From assembly GCA_027484725.1 (NCBI GenBank), contig JAIXSK010000016.1, forward strand, positions 186,001-250,000: a DNA stretch of 64,000 nt. Direction: 5' to 3'. A program made the position numbers and the translations under genes. The stretch comes from Flavobacterium sp. (GTDB lineage: Bacteria; Bacteroidota; Bacteroidia; Flavobacteriales; Flavobacteriaceae). The notes under the pieces are model-generated. The model worked only from the letters and a program-made list of their open reading frames with translations. It was not told the origin of the DNA and ran no database searches. Positions 26,172 through 34,792 of the stretch are shown one piece after another. Numbering within the stretch: the first letter of the stretch is position 1; each line of letters starts with the position of its first letter.

Positions 26172-27706
26172 TCGTCCTATATCATCAGCAACAAAAAATT
26201 TCTGAAGTTTTCTCGACGATTGGGCAAGATTTTTCTGCTTATCACAATCAAAAAATAACCCAAGCATTACTTGCAATTGCAGCAGCTTTTCCCGATGAAA
26301 TATTGCTTTGGTGTGAGCAGGGTCAAAAAGACAATTTGAATTGGGCTGTCATTGATGAAATTTTCCATCATCGGAAACTTATGTTTTCTTATGCCCGTTC
26401 ATCCGGAGCTTATTTAGGAAGATATTTGGGCTACGTTGAATTAAAACCGTATGCCAATATCAATAAAAAAGTTCACTACGGAACCTGGCAAATGAGCAGT
26501 CAAGTTGGTGCGATTCACGCAAGTGTATTGTCAGCGGTTAAAGATCAATTAAACCCAAAGGATACATTTGATTATTTCTTGAACTCTTTGGCAAAACGAG
26601 CCATGGCTCACGGACTTTTGTGTTATTCTGAACCGGCTTTGCTCCATGATCGTTCGCTGCAAACTGATATTCCGAGGGCTAATTATTATGAGCTATTTCA
26701 ATTTGTCAAGCAACATTATAAAACGCGTTGGGTTTTTTTGCTGTTTTTTAATTTGCTGTATTTTGAAAAGAAGTTTCTGTTAGCCCCTTTTTTATATTCG
26801 TTTTTATTCAGCAGACGCTCGTTTGATCCTGCACAACTTCATCAAATCATACCCGAATCAAAACGGAACATCCAAGAGCTCAATACTGTTGATGTACTGA
26901 TTCCTACCATCGGAAGAAAGCAATACTTATTTGAGTTGCTCAAAATTTTAGCCCAACAAACTCATTTGCCCAAAAATGTAATTGTTATTGAACAGAATCC
27001 TGACCCAGAAAGTGTATCAGAGTTAGATTATTTGAACGATGAATGGCCTTTTAAAATAAAACACCAGTTCACGCATCAAGCAGGAGCCTGTAATGCGCGT
27101 AATTTGGGACTTCAAATGATTGAGAGCGAATTTTGTTTTATGGCCGATGACGATTTGGTTTTTGATGCGCATCTCATAAAAAGCGCAATGCAATCTTTTG
27201 AAACCATAGGCAACGAAGTTCTTTTGGTGGCTTGTCATTTAAAAGACCAACAGGTTGAGGTTGAGCCGCCAAAGCAGTTTCCGTTTTTTGGTTCAGGCGT
27301 AGCTTTTGTCAAATCGGCTTGTCTGAAAAACCTCAGTTTTAGAATGGGCTTTGAGTTTGGTTTTGGAGAAGATATTGATTTTGGCATGCAATTGCGCAAC
27401 AACGGTTATGACATTTTGTATTTGTCTACTATTAAAATCTTACATCTAAAAGCGCCTATGGGTGGATTCAGAATCAAGCCTGTTTTGCGTTGGCAGCACG
27501 AAGCCATTGCGCCCAAACCATCTCCGACTGTAATGTTGTATCAGATGTTGCATCAATCAGCTGAGCAAATCAACTCCTATAAAGTAACTCTTTTTATCAG
27601 TACTCTTGACAAAGCATTTTTAATCAATCCGTGGAGCAAAATTCAAACTTTTAGAAAAAAATGGAATGTCAGCCAATTTTGGGCCCAACAACTAATGAAC
27701 GATTAA
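26168..27706 (+). CDS. Two-part protein with C-terminal GT2 glycosyltransferase domain
   Basis: 512 residues. The C-terminal part from about residue 240 is a GT2 domain: VDVLIPTIGRKQYLFELL, VIVIEQNPDPES, GACNARNLGL, MADDDLVFD (DxD type) and FGFGEDIDFGMQLRNNGYDI. The first 235 residues are not recognised; they contain an aromatic, partly hydrophobic stretch (VFLLFFNLLYFEKKFLLAPFL region, about 190-215) that may touch the membrane. The protein could be bifunctional or carry a targeting domain. Overlaps the GT4 gene before it and lies one base ahead of the next gene. Confidence 0.8.
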   Translation: MIVLYHQQQKISEVFSTIGQDFSAYHNQKITQALLAIAAAFPDEILLWCEQGQKDNLNWAVIDEIFHHRKLMFSYARSSGAYLGRYLGYVELKPYANINKKVHYGTWQMSSQVGAIHASVLSAVKDQLNPKDTFDYFLNSLAKRAMAHGLLCYSEPALLHDRSLQTDIPRANYYELFQFVKQHYKTRWVFLLFFNLLYFEKKFLLAPFLYSFLFSRRSFDPAQLHQIIPESKRNIQELNTVDVLIPTIGRKQYLFELLKILAQQTHLPKNVIVIEQNPDPESVSELDYLNDEWPFKIKHQFTHQAGACNARNLGLQMIESEFCFMADDDLVFDAHLIKSAMQSFETIGNEVLLVACHLKDQQVEVEPPKQFPFFGSGVAFVKSACLKNLSFRMGFEFGFGEDIDFGMQLRNNGYDILYLSTIKILHLKAPMGGFRIKPVLRWQHEAIAPKPSPTVMLYQMLHQSAEQINSYKVTLFISTLDKAFLINPWSKIQTFRKKWNVSQFWAQQLMND

Positions 27707-27707
27707 C

Positions 27708-28709
27708 ATGAAGTTTACACTTATTGTTTGTACCTACATGCGCCCCAAACCGTTGGATGATTTACTGCTTTCAGTGCAAAAGCAAACGGTCTACCCAGAT
27801 GAAATTCTCATCATTGATGGATCTCTAAATCTTGAAACACAAAAAATGCTCGAGCAGCGACAATATCCGAAACTCTATTATTTTTTGGTAGACGATGCGC
27901 ACCGAGGTCTGACCAAACAGCGCAATTACGGTATTGATCGCGTAAGTAAAAGTTCTGAAATAGTCTGCTTTTTAGACGACGATACTTTGCTGGAGCCGAA
28001 TTATTTTGAAGAAATTTTAAAAACATATATCCTGCATCCTGAGGCTTTAGGAGTAGGAGGTTATATCAACAATGAAGCTCATTGGACTTTTGTTGGGGAT
28101 GATTACAAGCCCGAAATTTCTGAATATTATTATGACGGTTGGAAAAAAATAGACGGGAGCCGTTTTGTCATTCGCAAGAAACTCGGGTTAGACAGTGATA
28201 CAAAACCGGGTATTCTTCCTGAGTTTTCTCATGGTAGGAGCATAGGGTTTCTACCGCCCTCGGGAAAGATTTATGCTGTTGAGCAACTTATGGGGGGTGT
28301 TTCATCGTTTAAAACAAGCGTTTTTGAACAGCTGAAGTTTTCAACTTATTTTGAAGGTTATGGGCTTTATGAAGATGCAGACTTTACACTTCGACTCTCA
28401 AAAAGAGGTAAGTTGTATGTAAACACAGCAGCTCAATTGGCTCATTATCATGACAGTTCCGGTAGGCCTAACCAATATCAATACGGAAAAATGGTGGTGC
28501 GCAATGGCTGGTATGTTTGGCGCGTGCGACACCCTAAACCATCACTCAAAGCTCAGTTCAAATGGCATGCAATAACTTTGCTTTTGGCTTTTATCCGATT
28601 TAGTAATACCTTTACCACTGTAAAACGAAAAGCCGCATTTACTGAGTTTTTAGGTCGAATGTCCGGCTGGTTCGTTTTATTTTTTTCGAAGCCTAAAATA
28701 CAATCATGA
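27708..28709 (+). CDS. Glycosyltransferase family 2
   Basis: 333 residues. GT2 motifs: FTLIVCTYMRPKPLDDLL at the start, EILIIDGSLN, GLTKQRNYGI, CFLDDDTLLEPNYF (about 85-98, DxD) and GYGLYEDADFTLRLSKRG (about 223-240). A hydrophobic segment near 290-300 may be membrane-associated. It is the last gene before a 98-base gap, so it may end a transcription unit, although no strong terminator hairpin is seen. Confidence 0.9.
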   Translation: MKFTLIVCTYMRPKPLDDLLLSVQKQTVYPDEILIIDGSLNLETQKMLEQRQYPKLYYFLVDDAHRGLTKQRNYGIDRVSKSSEIVCFLDDDTLLEPNYFEEILKTYILHPEALGVGGYINNEAHWTFVGDDYKPEISEYYYDGWKKIDGSRFVIRKKLGLDSDTKPGILPEFSHGRSIGFLPPSGKIYAVEQLMGGVSSFKTSVFEQLKFSTYFEGYGLYEDADFTLRLSKRGKLYVNTAAQLAHYHDSSGRPNQYQYGKMVVRNGWYVWRVRHPKPSLKAQFKWHAITLLLAFIRFSNTFTTVKRKAAFTEFLGRMSGWFVLFFSKPKIQS

Positions 28710-28807
28710 CCATTTGAATGTACCTGAATTATCTTAATTTTTTTCGTTATAACGCTGTTTACAATTTCTTCGAGGTTATTTCTAAATTCGAGTTTAACAC
28801 TATTTAA

Positions 28808-29923
28808 ATGAAACTAGCCGTTATTTCTTCAGCGCCTTTTATTAAAAAGTCCGAGCAATTTTATGCCTACAGCCCGTATGTAAAAGAGATTCGTTTGTGG
28901 GCCAAACACGCCGATGAAGTAGCTTTTTGTTGTCCGATTTTAGAAGATGATAAAGGATTGCTCATTGCCCCGATTGATTTTCCTTGTACAACTTATCCCG
29001 TAAAAGAGTTCAACGTCACGACTCCGCTTAATTTTGTCAAAGCTTTTTTGTATTCGTTTGGCATTTTTATTCAATTGTTCAAAATTATGCTTTGGGCCGA
29101 TCACATCCATTTGCGTTGTCCGGGCAATTTAGGACTCATGGGTTGTTGGGTGCAAATTTTTTTTCCAAGTAAGATTAAAACAGCTAAATATGCCGGTAAT
29201 TGGGATCCGAATTCCCATCAGCCGCGCACCTATCAATGGCAACAAAAAATTCTGAGCAATACTTTTTTAACACGCAATATGAAGGTGCTGGTGTATGGTA
29301 ATTGGCCCCAAAGCACCAAGAATATTTATCCGTTTTTTACGGCTACCTACACTGAGGCCGATAAAATTTTGGTGCAACCCAGAACTATGGAAAGCGCAAT
29401 AGAAATGATTTTTGTGGGGACACTTTCAAAAGGCAAACGCCCATTATATGCTATTCAATTAGCGCAAGAGTTGCACAAAAAATTCCCGAATTTTCAATTG
29501 TCAATCTACGGTCACGGAAAAGAAAAAGCTCAATTGCAAACCTATATTGAGGAACATAATTTATCAAATTTTGTAGTGCTCAAAGGCAATTTCTCACAAG
29601 ATGAAATGAAAGCAGTTTATCAAGCGGCTCATTTTATGATTCTTCCCTCTGAAAGCGAAGGCTGGCCTAAAGTGGTGGCTGAAGCCATGTTCTGGGGCTG
29701 TGTTCCGGTGGCTACGCGTGTTTCTTGCGTTCCGGATATGCTTGACCACGGGAATAGAGGTATACTCCTCGATGTCAATTTGGTTGCTGATACTTTAGCG
29801 ATGAGTCAGATTCTGAAGCAACAAGAAAAATACAATCAAATGGCTTTTTTATCAATGCAATGGTCCAGACTCTATACGCTGGATAAATTTGAGTCTGAAA
29901 TTCAAAAACTGTTGCGCTCATGA
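28808..29923 (+). CDS. Glycosyltransferase family 4 (GT-B)
   Basis: 371 residues. The donor domain shows IEMIFVGTLSKGKRPLYAIQLA, LSIYGHGKEKAQL and the E-x7-E type site SESEGWPKVVAEAMFWGCVPVAT. TAAATTCG at 28783-28790, a seven-of-eight -7 box, lies 17 bases upstream of the ATG and may start a new transcript reaching to 34789. Overlaps the next GT4 gene by ATGA. Confidence 0.9.
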   Translation: MKLAVISSAPFIKKSEQFYAYSPYVKEIRLWAKHADEVAFCCPILEDDKGLLIAPIDFPCTTYPVKEFNVTTPLNFVKAFLYSFGIFIQLFKIMLWADHIHLRCPGNLGLMGCWVQIFFPSKIKTAKYAGNWDPNSHQPRTYQWQQKILSNTFLTRNMKVLVYGNWPQSTKNIYPFFTATYTEADKILVQPRTMESAIEMIFVGTLSKGKRPLYAIQLAQELHKKFPNFQLSIYGHGKEKAQLQTYIEEHNLSNFVVLKGNFSQDEMKAVYQAAHFMILPSESEGWPKVVAEAMFWGCVPVATRVSCVPDMLDHGNRGILLDVNLVADTLAMSQILKQQEKYNQMAFLSMQWSRLYTLDKFESEIQKLLRS

Positions 29924-30999
29924 GAATGCTTCAAATGATTGATTCGCTCGAAGTGGGTGGTGCTGAACGCATAGCTGTAAACTTGGCCAACACCCTGGCG
30001 AGTCAAATAGAATTTTCAGGAATTGTATCAACGCGCAAAGCCGGTAGCTTACAAAGTGACATTCAATCTGATGTTCCCTATTGGTGTTTACACAAACGCT
30101 CAGCTCTTGATTTAAAAGCCTTGTTTAAGTTGCGCTCTATTTGTATTGAAAACAAAGTAAACTGGTTGCATGCACATGGAACGTCTTATTTTCAAGCTTT
30201 TTTGCTCAAATTGGTCTTGCCTAAAATACATATTATTTGGCACGAACATGCCGGTGCTCGGGCTACTGAATCAATAATGCAAAACAAAACGTTGATTTTG
30301 TGTGCTCGTTTTTTTGACGGAATCGTGGTGGTCAATCAATCACTTGAGCGTTGGTGTAGAGAAAAGCTTAAATTCAATCAAGTTCTCTATTTGCCCAATT
30401 TTGCCATGTCTGATACGCACCAGAAAAAAGAAACACAACTCAAAGGAATTGACGGAAAACGCATCTTGTGTTTGGCTAATTTGCGTTCGCCTAAAAATCA
30501 TCAGTTGTTGGTGCAAGCGGCCGTTGCTCTGAGAGAAAAGTATCCTGATTGGACCTATCATTTAGTAGGCAATGATGCTTTGGATGCCTATTCAGATGCC
30601 TTAAAAAAATCAATAGTTCAAAATAATTTAAAAAATACGGTTTATATTTACGGCTTGCGTAAAGATATTCACCACATCATAAATCAAACGTCTATTGCGG
30701 TAATCACTTCTGAATCTGAAGGTTTGCCCGTTGCTTTGTTGGAATACGGATTGAATAAAAAACCGGTTGTTTCAACTGCTGTGGGTGAAATTCCCCAAAT
30801 GATTCAAAATGGAGTGAATGGGTATATTTTTGATTTGCATCGAACAGATTTGTTTGTTCAGGCTTTAGATCATCTCATGAGCGATGATTCGTTGCAACTG
30901 AAAATGGGTGAAAAATTGTTTGAAGTAATTAAAAAAAACCACTCGGCTGAAGTTGTTGTTCGTCAGTATCTTAATTGGATAAACACATTTAGATTATGA
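29920..30999 (+). CDS. Glycosyltransferase family 4 (GT-B)
   Basis: 359 residues. The acceptor domain starts MRMLQMIDSLEVGGAERIAVNLANTL, the GGAER loop of this family. The donor domain has ILCLANLRSPKNHQLLVQAA, YHLVGNDA and TSESEGLPVALLEYGLNKKPVVST. The neighbour downstream is the ligase/polymerase-like membrane protein, which it overlaps by four bases (ATGA). Confidence 0.9.
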   Translation: MRMLQMIDSLEVGGAERIAVNLANTLASQIEFSGIVSTRKAGSLQSDIQSDVPYWCLHKRSALDLKALFKLRSICIENKVNWLHAHGTSYFQAFLLKLVLPKIHIIWHEHAGARATESIMQNKTLILCARFFDGIVVVNQSLERWCREKLKFNQVLYLPNFAMSDTHQKKETQLKGIDGKRILCLANLRSPKNHQLLVQAAVALREKYPDWTYHLVGNDALDAYSDALKKSIVQNNLKNTVYIYGLRKDIHHIINQTSIAVITSESEGLPVALLEYGLNKKPVVSTAVGEIPQMIQNGVNGYIFDLHRTDLFVQALDHLMSDDSLQLKMGEKLFEVIKKNHSAEVVVRQYLNWINTFRL

Positions 31000-32327
31000 G
31001 TGTCGCTGATAAAAAATATTTCTACCTGGTTCTCTTACACGTTATAATTGGTATTTTAAACTACACGATACCTTTTTTTCCTAAGTTTTATGGTTTTGGA
31101 ATTTTTTTAGGTGGAATTTTTTACATCATCAACTCAAAAAATGCCAACAATGAAGTGCTCTATGCTACTGCTTACATGGTAGGTAGTGAGATTATTCTTC
31201 GAATGACTGATGGAAATCTGGTTTATGAGTTTTCTAAGTATGGAGTAATGATATTCATTGCTATCGGTATTTATTTCAAAGGTACTTCAAAGTATGCCGT
31301 ACCCTATTGGATATTCCTTTTGCTTCTCATTCCTGCTACTATTTATACCACGACCGAGTTAAACTATTCTATCAGTTTAAGAAAAGAGATATCCTTTAAT
31401 ATTTCCGGGCCGGTTTGTTTGGCTGTCTGTTCTATATACAATTACAATCGAAGGTTGACCTCTGAAGAATTGAGCAATATTTTTCTGTGTATTGGTTTGC
31501 CCATCATTACTTGTTTGACCCATTTGAGTTTGTATACGCCGAGTTTGAAAGAAATTGTAACCGATACCAATTCTAATGCGCTCACTTCTGGTGGATTTGG
31601 ACCAAATCAAGTATCAACCATGTTGGGACTGGCCATGTTTATTTTTGTTTCAAGGCTGATTTTGAATTCCAAGAACAAATGGGTTTTTATAATCAATCTT
31701 ATGATTTCACTTTATGCCACGTATCGCTGTTTGATTACCTTTTCACGTGGCGGAATGATTACCGGTTTTATGATGATTACCACTCTTGTTTTTGTAACTT
31801 TTTTCTTTATCAGTCAGGCCAACAGAATCCGGATGTTGATCATGATTGGATGTGTTGCTCTGGTTTTTATGGCTGCCTGGAGTTATTCATTAGATCAGAC
31901 CAATGGATTAATTGAAAAAAGATATGCCAACCAAGATGCTGCCGGACGTGTTAAAGAAGACAGACTTTCAGGTCGTGGCGAACTTGCTGAAGATGAATTT
32001 GAGATGTTCAAGCTGCATCCCTTCATTGGCGTTGGCGTTGGCAGAAGCATGGAAAAAAGATATGAAATGACCGGTGAAATCATTGCTTCACACAGTGAAA
32101 TCACTCGAATGATGTCTGAACACGGAGCCTTAGGTATTTTAGGTTTGATTATTTTATTTTTAACCCCATTAATTTTATATATTGACAACAAATATAATGT
32201 TTACCTATTGAGTTGTTTTATATTTTGGTTGATGACGATTAATCATGCTGCCATGCGACTCGCAGCTCCGGCTTTTATGTATTCATTGACACTCATAAAA
32301 GTTGTATTAAAAAAAGATGAAGCCTAA
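30996..32327 (+). CDS. O-antigen ligase / Wzy-type polymerase-like membrane protein
   Basis: 443 residues with about ten to eleven membrane helices. The Wzy_C region shows LITFSRGGMITGFMM and, in the large periplasmic loop, LSGRGELAEDEFEMFKLHPFIGVGVG followed by ASHSEITRMMSEHGALG. The Arg and His residues in this loop are the hallmark of the WaaL/Wzy superfamily. It joins lipid-linked glycans to an acceptor or to one another in the periplasm; ligase and polymerase are not separable from sequence alone. With an ABC exporter present a ligase role is attractive. Overlaps the next gene by 11 bases. Confidence 0.85.
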   Translation: MSVADKKYFYLVLLHVIIGILNYTIPFFPKFYGFGIFLGGIFYIINSKNANNEVLYATAYMVGSEIILRMTDGNLVYEFSKYGVMIFIAIGIYFKGTSKYAVPYWIFLLLLIPATIYTTTELNYSISLRKEISFNISGPVCLAVCSIYNYNRRLTSEELSNIFLCIGLPIITCLTHLSLYTPSLKEIVTDTNSNALTSGGFGPNQVSTMLGLAMFIFVSRLILNSKNKWVFIINLMISLYATYRCLITFSRGGMITGFMMITTLVFVTFFFISQANRIRMLIMIGCVALVFMAAWSYSLDQTNGLIEKRYANQDAAGRVKEDRLSGRGELAEDEFEMFKLHPFIGVGVGRSMEKRYEMTGEIIASHSEITRMMSEHGALGILGLIILFLTPLILYIDNKYNVYLLSCFIFWLMTINHAAMRLAAPAFMYSLTLIKVVLKKDEA

Positions 32328-33330
32328 ACTATTATACATCGGAAATAAACTATCCAAGCACGGAATAACCGTTACTTCTATAGAGACCTTGGGCACTCTA
32401 TTAGAAAATGATGGATATGAAGTGTTTTATGCTTCTTCCTACAAGAACAAATTATTGCGTTTGTTCGATATGCTTTTTAAAACTTTTTATTACCGAAAAA
32501 AAATTGATTACGTGCTTATTGATACCTACAGCACTTATAACTTTTGGTATGCTTTTTTGGTGAGCCAGTTGTGCAGGATTTTAAAGCTAAAATACATTCC
32601 AAAATTGCACGGCGGAGATTTACCCAATAGGCTAAAAAAAAGCCCCAAACTGTGTCAAATGATTTTTAAAAACGCTTATTTAAATGTGGCACCGTCAGCG
32701 TATCTTTTAGAGGCATTTAGTCATAAAGGTTTTGCACGTATTGAGTATATACCCAACACCGTTGAGTTGATTAATTATCAGTTCAAAAAAAGAACCCAAT
32801 TGCAACCAAGACTATTGTGGGTTCGATCTTTTGCATCTATTTATAATCCTCAAATGGCCATCGAAGTTTTCGATGAACTTAAAAAAGATTATCCGCATGC
32901 CTCACTTTGTATGGTGGGGCCAGACAAAGACGGTACTTTTGAAAAAGTCAGACAATTGGCCCACAAAAAACATTTGGATGTTCTTTTTACCGGAAAACTA
33001 TCCAAAAAAGATTGGATAAACATATCTCAGCAGTATGATATTTTTATCAATACAACACATTTTGACAACACCCCTGTGAGCGTTATTGAAGCAATGGCTT
33101 TAGGACTTCCGATTGTATCAACCAATGTTGGAGGTATTTCCTATTTATTAGAAAATGAAAAAACAGCCTTGCTTGTTCCCGATCGAGATACGCAAGCTAT
33201 GGTAGCAGCAGTCAAGAGAATTCTCTCAGATGCTCATTTATCTGATTACATGATGCATAATGCCTATGAGTTGGTTCAGGATTTTGATTGGAACAAAGTC
33301 AAAAGACTCTGGAATGCTTTACTTATTTAA
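32317..33330 (+). CDS. Glycosyltransferase family 4 (GT-B)
   Basis: 337 residues. Acceptor-domain start KLLYIGNKLSKHGITVTSIE; donor domain RLLWVRSFASIYNPQMAIEVF, LCMVGPDKDGT, and a sugar-nucleotide site FDNTPVSVIEAMALGLPIVSTNVGG, in which Asn-Thr-Pro replaces the more common E-G-x-P/S. The start lies 11 bases inside the preceding membrane-protein gene, suggesting coupled translation. Confidence 0.88.
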   Translation: MKPKLLYIGNKLSKHGITVTSIETLGTLLENDGYEVFYASSYKNKLLRLFDMLFKTFYYRKKIDYVLIDTYSTYNFWYAFLVSQLCRILKLKYIPKLHGGDLPNRLKKSPKLCQMIFKNAYLNVAPSAYLLEAFSHKGFARIEYIPNTVELINYQFKKRTQLQPRLLWVRSFASIYNPQMAIEVFDELKKDYPHASLCMVGPDKDGTFEKVRQLAHKKHLDVLFTGKLSKKDWINISQQYDIFINTTHFDNTPVSVIEAMALGLPIVSTNVGGISYLLENEKTALLVPDRDTQAMVAAVKRILSDAHLSDYMMHNAYELVQDFDWNKVKRLWNALLI

Positions 33331-33382
33331 ATTACAGGATTTTTGTTAACTTGCGAGCTTGTATTGCAAACTGAATTCCTTC

Positions 33383-34789
33383 ATGGCCACCAACAAAAAA
33401 ATCCATTTTGAAGTATCTGAACGCAAAGTCCTGCTCAGGGTTTTTGATGTCATTTCAGTTTTGGTGGCTTTATACGGGGTGGGTGAAATTTTTAATTTTA
33501 ATTATTTCAATATTTCAGGAGATAATTATTATTGGACCATTGTTTTAGGAATATACATAACGACCATCGGGACCGTGTTTGAGATGTATCATCTTCAGGT
33601 TGCCAGTAATCAATATCAGGTCATTAAGAGTATTATACTTACTTCATCAACTACGGTTTTACTCTATTTACTCACACCTATTTTTACACCGAATTTGCCT
33701 GGTAATCGAATGCAAATTGTGTTCTTTTACCTATCCATTTTGATCTCACTCATGCTTTGGCGTTTGTTTTATCTTAAGCTTTTGGCTTCAAGCAGATTTG
33801 AGAAAAAAGTAATTTTAGTTTGCGAAAAAGATCAGGCAGAGGAGCTTATTCACGCGCTTCAAAGTGTTGATCCTCACTACAGAGTAGCAGGTTTTGTGAA
33901 TTCTGACCATGCAGATTCAGAACCAGAAGTAGTGAAAAAGAAAAAGGGCTCTGTACGAAGTATTCCGGTAGATCAACTGGAAAGATTTGTCACAACACAT
34001 TCAATATCTGAGGTGGTGATAGCCTCGCAAAAAACAGATGGAATTACCGTTAGCTTATACAATCAATTGATTCATTTACTTGAAAACGGATACATCATCC
34101 GCGAATACACCCAAGTTTATGAGAACATTACCCAGAGAATTCCTGTGCAATATGTAGCGCGCGATTTTTACCGATATTTTCCCTTTAGCCGAAGCAATCA
34201 AAATCAATTGTACTTACTTATTGTTCGTTTGCTTGAAATTATTATTTCACTCATTGGTATATCAGTGGGTATTTTATTGCTTCCACTGATATTAATAGGT
34301 AATTTTTTGGGCAATCGCGGAAATCTTTTTTATGTTCAAGAACGCATTGGTAAAAACGGTATTCCATTCAAAATATACAAGTTCAGGACGATGGTCAAAA
34401 ATGCTGAAAAGCATGGGGCTGTTTTTGCTACCACCAATGACACGCGTATTACTCGTTTTGGAAAATTTCTCAGAAAAGCCAGAATTGACGAATTTCCGCA
34501 GTTTTTCAATGTACTCAAAGGCGATATGGGCGTCATTGGCCCCAGACCAGAAAGACCAATTTTTGTGGCTGAAATTGCCGAAGTCATGCCTTTTTATGAA
34601 ACGCGTCATGTCATCAAACCCGGATTAACCGGATGGGCACAGGTTAATTATTCTTACGGAGAAACCATTGATGATAGTTTGATAAAACTGCAATACGACT
34701 TATACTACATCAAACACCGCAGTATTTTTCTAGACATCAACATCATGCTCAAAACCTTGAGTACAGTGTTGTTTTATCGCGGGCAATAA
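33383..34789 (+). CDS. Full-length polyprenyl-phosphate sugar-1-phosphate transferase (WbaP/WcaJ-type)
   Basis: 468 residues from ATG 33383; a TTG at 33359 in the same frame would add eight unlikely residues. Four N-terminal membrane helices (about 20-130), a cytoplasmic nucleotide-binding-like part (about 145-240), a further membrane segment (about 280-305) and the C-terminal PGT domain: ERIGKNGIPFKIYKFRTM, KARIDEFPQFFN with the catalytic Asp-Glu, GDMGVIGPRPERP and KPGLTGWAQVNY. It starts glycan assembly on undecaprenyl phosphate. It is the third enzyme of this kind in the locus and closes it, facing lnt with a three-base gap. Confidence 0.93.
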   Translation: MATNKKIHFEVSERKVLLRVFDVISVLVALYGVGEIFNFNYFNISGDNYYWTIVLGIYITTIGTVFEMYHLQVASNQYQVIKSIILTSSTTVLLYLLTPIFTPNLPGNRMQIVFFYLSILISLMLWRLFYLKLLASSRFEKKVILVCEKDQAEELIHALQSVDPHYRVAGFVNSDHADSEPEVVKKKKGSVRSIPVDQLERFVTTHSISEVVIASQKTDGITVSLYNQLIHLLENGYIIREYTQVYENITQRIPVQYVARDFYRYFPFSRSNQNQLYLLIVRLLEIIISLIGISVGILLLPLILIGNFLGNRGNLFYVQERIGKNGIPFKIYKFRTMVKNAEKHGAVFATTNDTRITRFGKFLRKARIDEFPQFFNVLKGDMGVIGPRPERPIFVAEIAEVMPFYETRHVIKPGLTGWAQVNYSYGETIDDSLIKLQYDLYYIKHRSIFLDINIMLKTLSTVLFYRGQ

Positions 34790-34792
34790 GAA

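Noticed and set aside
33359..33382. Extra start at TTG 33359 for the full-length sugar transferase
   Set aside because: It adds eight residues without any conserved feature; the ATG at 33383 fits the family better.
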